Shown here piece after piece: positions 58,740 through 64,000 of a stretch of DNA of 64,000 nucleotides. Numbering within the stretch: position 1 is the stretch's first letter; the number at the start of each line of letters is the position of its first letter. The notes under the pieces were generated by a model. It searched no databases. It had not been told where the DNA came from and saw only the letters and a list, made by a program, of their open reading frames with translations. The stretch is taken from positions 1,550,001 through 1,614,000 of the forward strand of contig NZ_CP060007.1 of the NCBI RefSeq assembly GCF_014168535.1. Direction: 5' to 3'. The translations under genes were made by a program, and so were the position numbers. The DNA comes from Lacibacter sediminis (GTDB lineage Bacteria; Bacteroidota; Bacteroidia; Chitinophagales; Chitinophagaceae).

Positions 58740-61700
58740 ATGAATTTTTTACAGGGTGTCAATCAAGTCACAAGAAGATTGAGCATACTGCTGCTCATTG
58801 TAGTACTGGTATCAGTTGCATTAGTACTTTATTATTTTAAGTATGTACCCGATAACCGGGAAAGGCTGCAAAAACAAGGATTCCTGATATTGAAACAACA
58901 TGAAGATGGGCTGCGGCAATCGTTGCAGGATATGACGAACCATTTCTCCAATCAGAATAAGATTAAAAGAAATTGGATCAGCGAACAGGTCAAAAGCAAA
59001 TTGCCATTACCCGATAATGAAAATGTGGATAATCCGTTCAGCTATGAAATCAGGTATGTAATAAAAAATGGATCTGCACTTCGAAAAGATAGCACAGCCT
59101 CTTCACCCATTATACGGTTTCACACAAATGAGCAAACGAAAATAGAATTTGAATTCCGCAGTGATTCCAATCTGATCATATTTGCTATTCCTTTCAATCA
59201 TTTATTTGAAAAAGTAATTGATCCTGACAGACTTGATTTTTTTCACTCCTATCTTGTTGTTTCCGGTGGAAGAGCAGAGAGCTCATCCGGTAAGAATAAG
59301 CAAGTACTTTATCAAAGTACGAGAATATCTACCGCCGGGCTATTACCAACAGACAGCATTGGTAATGCTACTACACAACTGTTGTTTTCTAAAATAGCTG
59401 ATGTTACAATTGATGGTAATCCTTACAAAGCATTTCTGCTGCCGTTCAAGCTGCAGGAGCAGCAACTTACTCTTACAGGTTTATTACCAGCATCTGAGTA
59501 TCATCAAAAGCTGCAACGGATTCCTTTTGTGCTCATAAGCAGCCTGCTCTTCATTTTTATTTTTATCCTGATCAGTCTTCCTTATTTGAAAGTTTTTTTT
59601 ATCAGCCAGGGTGATCGTATCGGTATTACTGATATGACATTGATTGGTCTGAGTCTTTTTGCAGGCACTGCTATTTTGATGATTATTTTTCAACAGGGAA
59701 TTCGCCACACGGGGGTACGTTTTCGTACCACACATGAATTAAGAAATTTGGGTCAAAAAATTGACAGTAGTTTTCGAGAAGAAATCAGTCGTGCCTATAA
59801 AGAATTAAAATTCCTTGACTCTTCACTTCTTCGAGACAATAATGACTCTGCTTATAATAATATGACTGTAAGGGAAAAAAAGGGTAAGGGTGACTATCAT
59901 TTAAAAGGTCTTGACAAAAATTTATACCTGAATTATGTAATCATGCATTGGTCAGATACTGCCGGCCAACAGGTTTTCAAGAGATCTTTACTGGATAACA
60001 ATTATAATTTTATAAATCTCAGTCACCGGCAATATTTTAAAGACGTGATCAATCATCATTTGTTCTCTTTTCGTGGTGAAGAGGTTGATTCGTTTTCACT
60101 GCAACCGGTGTACAGCATTACAACCAATCAATTTGAAGTAAATCTGGCGATCCCAAGTCGTCATCCGAAATACAGCGTAAAAATGGCTGCCTTGTCACTT
60201 TACATGTACAGTGTAATGAATACGATTTTACCCAGGGGTTATGGATTCCATATCATCAACAACGACGGACTGATCCTCTTTCAGTCGGACGGAGATGTTA
60301 CGTTGCGTGAAAATTTTCTTGACAAGCTGGAAGATCATGGAAACATCCGTGGTACTATTCAAAACAGGTTAAGCCGATTTATTCCCGATCAATACATCAA
60401 TGATAAACAGTATCATTTATATATCCTGCCGGTGCAGCAATTGCCTTATTATTTGATTGTCTATCGCTGTAATGATTACGATGTAGCTTCTGTAATGCAT
60501 GTGAGTGCATTTGTGTTGTTTTTTGTAATTGTCTTATATCTACTGTTGTTGCTGTATTGCTTTATTGCCTGGGAAAGCATCGGCAATTCAACCCGGCTGC
60601 ATCAACGCATCCATCAATACGATTGGATAAAACCTTCAGAAAAATTTGTTGGTTTTTATTTAAGCGCCAATGTTTTTCTTGTTGTATACATTTCGTTTGC
60701 CACTGTGTTTACATTACTGTTTGCAAAAAGAGATTCTTCCGCCTGGATCATCGGATTGATGGCTCCGCTATTTGTCGTCTGGACCTTATGCCGTTTTTAT
60801 CTTCTCAGCAAGAACGGAAAGAGTCTGCAGCAGGGAAAGATAACCACAAACCTTCCTGGCTTGCTGCATCCGGTTAATGTAACAGCGTTGGTTCTGCTAT
60901 TGCTGATAACATTGGCGTACTTCCAGGTAGAGCAGAAAGAATCGATGAGGCGTTGTGTCATTGTATTTGAGGTGCTCAGTTTCATTCCACTGCTATTTAC
61001 ACGATTGAAAAAAAACAGTCGCATATACGTTTCGAAAAGTACTTCACACGCACAGCCTGTTTATGCTGCAAATATTTTTCGGTTACGTAAGAGGATTTTT
61101 CATGTTAAAATGATTTATTGCTATAGTCTTTTTTGGTTCCTGGCAGTTATGGCTGTTTCTGTTTTTCCGGTTTTTTGTTTTATTCGATATGCTCAGGACG
61201 CAGAGATTGGGCAACAGATAAAAACTGACCAGCTATCACTTGCGGCTAAAACAGAAAAACGGCTTTCAACATTTGGCTGGCTGGATAAAATTGTGACAGG
61301 GCGAAACTTACAAAGCGATACAACTGCGTTCAAATTGCGTGTAGACAGCGCCATCAACTCGCTTTTATTCAGTAAAGGCATTTACGGTGGAGATTCGGTC
61401 GTATTAACAGATTCGGTTATTAAACGAAATGATACTCTACCATACCAATCGGTCTTTTATGAGAAAATGACCAGGAATTTTAACTGGGGGTACAGATCGT
61501 TGAGTACAATATTACCTGATGAGGATACAGCATTCGATCAACAATGGTTTAGAAACGATCTTTCGGAGTCAAACAGCCGGCAAATGATACTGTACAGTTC
61601 CCTGAAACCGGAAAACCTTAATCAGGGAATATTAGCTAACCGGAGTGCGATACGGATTAAAACATCCCGGCCAACTTTCATGAAGTATTACCATATGAAT

Positions 61701-62501
61701 GGCCTGTTGCCTGAAGGGTTGATCTGGCTTAGCGGTATTTTTTGCCTGGTATTTTTTTATCGGCTCATCACAGCGATCACAAAACGTTTATTCCCGCAAT
61801 GGGACATTAGTATTCCTCAGGCCAGGCAGGAGGTTGATTGTGCGCAAACAAACGTTGACGATCTCATTTGCCAAACACTTAAGAAAAACTGGGGCGAGGT
61901 GTACACAGGTATTAGTGAGGTGCTGAAAAAACAACACCTGGAGAATAACGAAAGTTATCAACTGCTTAGAAAAAAATGGGAAGAAGAATATCATGATGAA
62001 CACGTGACAGAAAGAACGGCTGCGAAAAAGGAATTTATGATCCTGTTTAATCAGTATCATTTATCAGTACTATATAAAAAGTTATGGGATGGCTGTACTG
62101 ATAATGAAAAGTTTTTTCTGTTTGATTTGAGCAGGGATGGATTTATCAACCCGAAGGATGTTCAATTGGTTCACCAACTATTATTCAAAGGACTACTGGT
62201 AAAGAGCGATCTTGGAACAGGCGGATTAAAAATGATCAGCGTCAGTTTTCGAAATTTTATCCTCGAAAAAAATGGAGATGCGGAAATTTCAAAACTGAAA
62301 TCTGAATTTCATCAGCAGGGAACGTGGAGTAAGGTTCGCACGCCGGTACTCATTACCATCGCTGTTGTTTGCATATTTTTATTTATTACCCAGGAAGATC
62401 TGATGCAGCGCATAGCGGCATTGATTCCAACATTGACTGCACTATTTGGATTAGGAGGACTTCTGTTAGGATCAAGATCAGCGGCAGGCAATGCGAAATG
62501 A
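58740..62501 (+). CDS. Large polytopic Cache-type membrane protein
   Basis: A 1253-aa protein I cannot name. An N-terminal membrane helix (about 13-33) is followed by an extracytoplasmic domain (35-255) and two more helices (about 257-280, 297-318). Then comes a second extracytoplasmic domain (320-580) of Cache type, with SHRQYFKDVINHHLFSF and VNLAIPSRHPKYSVKMAAL resembling the PDC fold. A cluster of helices (about 590-800) and another periplasmic segment follow. The cytoplasmic tail (about 1020-1210) reads LYKKLWDGCTDNEKFFLFDLSRDGF, suggesting a winged-helix-like domain. Two last hydrophobic stretches end the protein. No kinase, cyclase or methyl-accepting domain is present. Probably a sensor or scaffold. 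Confidence 0.75.
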   Translation: MNFLQGVNQVTRRLSILLLIVVLVSVALVLYYFKYVPDNRERLQKQGFLILKQHEDGLRQSLQDMTNHFSNQNKIKRNWISEQVKSKLPLPDNENVDNPFSYEIRYVIKNGSALRKDSTASSPIIRFHTNEQTKIEFEFRSDSNLIIFAIPFNHLFEKVIDPDRLDFFHSYLVVSGGRAESSSGKNKQVLYQSTRISTAGLLPTDSIGNATTQLLFSKIADVTIDGNPYKAFLLPFKLQEQQLTLTGLLPASEYHQKLQRIPFVLISSLLFIFIFILISLPYLKVFFISQGDRIGITDMTLIGLSLFAGTAILMIIFQQGIRHTGVRFRTTHELRNLGQKIDSSFREEISRAYKELKFLDSSLLRDNNDSAYNNMTVREKKGKGDYHLKGLDKNLYLNYVIMHWSDTAGQQVFKRSLLDNNYNFINLSHRQYFKDVINHHLFSFRGEEVDSFSLQPVYSITTNQFEVNLAIPSRHPKYSVKMAALSLYMYSVMNTILPRGYGFHIINNDGLILFQSDGDVTLRENFLDKLEDHGNIRGTIQNRLSRFIPDQYINDKQYHLYILPVQQLPYYLIVYRCNDYDVASVMHVSAFVLFFVIVLYLLLLLYCFIAWESIGNSTRLHQRIHQYDWIKPSEKFVGFYLSANVFLVVYISFATVFTLLFAKRDSSAWIIGLMAPLFVVWTLCRFYLLSKNGKSLQQGKITTNLPGLLHPVNVTALVLLLLITLAYFQVEQKESMRRCVIVFEVLSFIPLLFTRLKKNSRIYVSKSTSHAQPVYAANIFRLRKRIFHVKMIYCYSLFWFLAVMAVSVFPVFCFIRYAQDAEIGQQIKTDQLSLAAKTEKRLSTFGWLDKIVTGRNLQSDTTAFKLRVDSAINSLLFSKGIYGGDSVVLTDSVIKRNDTLPYQSVFYEKMTRNFNWGYRSLSTILPDEDTAFDQQWFRNDLSESNSRQMILYSSLKPENLNQGILANRSAIRIKTSRPTFMKYYHMNGLLPEGLIWLSGIFCLVFFYRLITAITKRLFPQWDISIPQARQEVDCAQTNVDDLICQTLKKNWGEVYTGISEVLKKQHLENNESYQLLRKKWEEEYHDEHVTERTAAKKEFMILFNQYHLSVLYKKLWDGCTDNEKFFLFDLSRDGFINPKDVQLVHQLLFKGLLVKSDLGTGGLKMISVSFRNFILEKNGDAEISKLKSEFHQQGTWSKVRTPVLITIAVVCIFLFITQEDLMQRIAALIPTLTALFGLGGLLLGSRSAAGNAK

Positions 62502-62520
62502 ATGTATGGTTGATTATACG

Positions 62521-62546
62521 AATGGGCTGGTTTTTGCCAGCCCATT
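62521..62546. terminator. Bidirectional terminator
   Basis: A perfect 10-bp stem (AATGGGCTGG / CCAGCCCATT) with a 6-base loop, between the Cache-type gene and the convergent multicopper oxidase gene. A short T-rich run follows. Confidence 0.7.
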
Positions 62547-62732
62547 TGTAAATGATAGCCATCTGTTTCCAGGAACATTTGACACAATTATTTTCTGAAT
62601 TTCTCAGGATAGTAGGAAAAGTTGACCATAAAATATTGCTGTAAAGCATTCTTGTTTTTAGTTATTGTAATAACCTAAACTTCGTCGGAATTTTTTAGTT
62701 TATGATTTGATATAAATTGGAAAGAAGTTATC

Positions 62733-64000
62733 CTAATAAGTTATCGTCAATCCAGCACCTAACCCCATATCACTATCATAATGTGTAGAAAGAGAAATAT
62801 ATTTCGTTAAGATATACCGTAGCCCCGCCATATACTCCTTATCGCTGTTCGCCATAAAATTGAAACGCAGCCTGCTGCTAACCGGGATGTCTTCTCTGCC
62901 TAATTGTACACGCAGTTTTCCTTCAGTGTCTATCCTCGCATCTGCTCTTACCATCATGGGCAACGTGTATTGGAAACCGAAGCAAACAACTCCACGCTTA
63001 TCTTTTGTATTCAATTGCCCGAAAAGATTTTTCTCGACTTCGCCGTGTTTACGATAGCGCCAGTCGAAACCAACATAAGGCATCAGCCATTGGTTTCGAC
63101 CAATCAAACGACCGATGTGTAATTCATTTTCAAATCCTTTTTCGGAAGTTAACCCGAGTCGCCATTCGTTTTGTATCATCCAGCGTGTGTTGGAGTACAT
63201 GATCTCGCCGTCGCTGCCGGTACTTTCTAAGCCAACCTGTGCCGAGAAATACATTCTACGATCATCATGATAAACTTTCCGCAACGCTTTCTTCGGATCA
63301 GGTAATTGCGGATTAGGAGGTGTGTTTTCATAAGTAAAGATGCGACCCATTCCACTCATCATGTGATATAGAATATGACAATGAAAATACCAGTCGCCAT
63401 ATTTTTCTGAAGCATGAAATTCGATGGTGTCGGTTTCCATTGGCATAATATCAAGTACAGTTTTCAATGGGGAATAGTCACCTTGACCGTTTAGTGTGCG
63501 GAAAAAATGCCCATGTAAATGCATGGGGTGGCGCATCATTGAATTGTTGGTTAAAATAATCCGGATGTTCTCACCATGCTTGATGAGTATTTTATCTGAC
63601 TCAGAAATTGTTTTATTATCCATCGTCCACACATACCTTGTCATATTGCCGGTAAGTTCAAACTTCAATTCACGGAAGGGCACATCTGGTAAGGTTGTTT
63701 TCTTCGGTGCCTTCAACATGGCATAATTAAGTGTAACGATTGATTTGTTGCTGTCAACAATTTCAGGATACATCACCGTATTCATATCCATCTGTTGCAA
63801 ACTCATGTTCATATCCATGTCATTCATACTTCCATCCATATTCATCATGTCATTCATCATCTTCATGCCTTCAAAATATTTTAAACGGGGCATGGCACCT
63901 GCTGCATGCTTTGATCCGCTGCCTAGCCAGAGTGATGTGCTCCTGGTGCGGTCTTCTGATGTTGACAATAATTCATAACTGCCGTCTTCGGGTATTGTAA
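62733..64000 (-). CDS. Multicopper oxidase fused to a CopB-like barrel domain, 3' part
   Basis: The C-terminal 422 residues of a longer protein; the frame is open to the right edge (TIPEDGSYELLSTSEDRTRS), so the true start is outside. The C-terminal cupredoxin domain carries the trinuclear and T1 copper ligands HPMHLHGHFF and HCHILYHMMSGM (H-C-H-x3-H-x4-M). A Met-rich segment with repeated MD and MN pairs precedes it, as in CopA copper-resistance oxidases. After about residue 235 of this fragment the sequence changes to amphipathic strands (FSAQVGLES, WMPYVGFDWRYR-like, ending GLGAGLTITY), resembling the CopB outer-membrane domain. It is thus probably a CopA-CopB fusion for Cu(I) oxidation at the outer membrane. 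Confidence 0.88.
   Translation of the reverse strand, partial: TIPEDGSYELLSTSEDRTRSTSLWLGSGSKHAAGAMPRLKYFEGMKMMNDMMNMDGSMNDMDMNMSLQQMDMNTVMYPEIVDSNKSIVTLNYAMLKAPKKTTLPDVPFRELKFELTGNMTRYVWTMDNKTISESDKILIKHGENIRIILTNNSMMRHPMHLHGHFFRTLNGQGDYSPLKTVLDIMPMETDTIEFHASEKYGDWYFHCHILYHMMSGMGRIFTYENTPPNPQLPDPKKALRKVYHDDRRMYFSAQVGLESTGSDGEIMYSNTRWMIQNEWRLGLTSEKGFENELHIGRLIGRNQWLMPYVGFDWRYRKHGEVEKNLFGQLNTKDKRGVVCFGFQYTLPMMVRADARIDTEGKLRVQLGREDIPVSSRLRFNFMANSDKEYMAGLRYILTKYISLSTHYDSDMGLGAGLTITY

Overview
The window looks like a chromosomal segment from a member of the Bacteroidota, most likely Chitinophagaceae or a close relative. Supporting signs are AT-rich DNA, weak or absent Shine-Dalgarno sequences, many lipoprotein signal peptides, HisKA_2-type histidine kinases with TPR-like sensor halves, small domain families typical of this phylum, and a CopA-CopB-like fusion. 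This placement is inference. I saw no rRNA, tRNA, CRISPR array, transposase or integrase.

Layout. (1) 1-4156, minus strand: the start of an HD-domain gene, three alpha/beta hydrolases and an enoyl-CoA hydratase homologue. (2) 4649-8817, plus: a peroxiredoxin and a DsbA-like thioredoxin-fold protein, then OsmC, a lipoprotein esterase and an exported isochorismatase-fold hydrolase. (3) 8872-18427, minus: a sigma-54 response regulator, two HisKA_2 kinases, a small lipoprotein and a four-GAF sigma-54 activator, with a divergent AraC regulator at 18615. (4) 19926-23960: exported YtcJ-type amidohydrolase, DoxX, YdcZ-type DMT protein and alginate-export-type porin. (5) 24130-28176: a decayed tandem array ending in a PRPP-synthetase-like small protein, a Dps, an orphan 104-aa protein and a degenerate HD-PycTM membrane protein. 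(6) 28384-34171: an SdiA-regulated-type lipoprotein, a 1263-aa metallophosphoesterase / kinase-like / Omp85 fusion, and DoxX. (7) 34363-47000: a five-GAF sigma-54 activator, two SDR proteins, AraC, a Dps pseudogene, an Old Yellow Enzyme homologue, a second lipoprotein esterase and an aldehyde dehydrogenase. (8) 47438-55841: a TehA-like channel, then a compact second copy of the exported-hydrolase cassette (isochorismatase, amidohydrolase, DoxX, YdcZ, porin, Dps) and a cupin / ring-cleaving dioxygenase / MhqD-like esterase operon. (9) 55867-64000: a GNAT pseudogene, a structured non-coding stretch, a GC-richer beta-propeller lipoprotein, a 1253-aa Cache-type membrane protein, and the 3' part of a multicopper oxidase gene.

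How the genes may work together. Two arms carry the same gene types: lipoprotein esterase, exported isochorismatase, amidohydrolase-DoxX-YdcZ-porin, Dps, AraC and a multi-GAF sigma-54 activator. I infer an outer-membrane uptake and periplasmic hydrolysis pathway for an amide, ester or aromatic compound. It sits among oxidative and electrophile stress enzymes (peroxiredoxin, OsmC, Dps, OYE, VOC dioxygenase, MhqD-like esterase). The substrate is unknown. The strongest candidates for something undescribed are this duplicated cassette, the decayed Dps / HD-PycTM array, the three-domain phosphoesterase fusion, and a repeated bipartite element upstream of three genes in the second arm.
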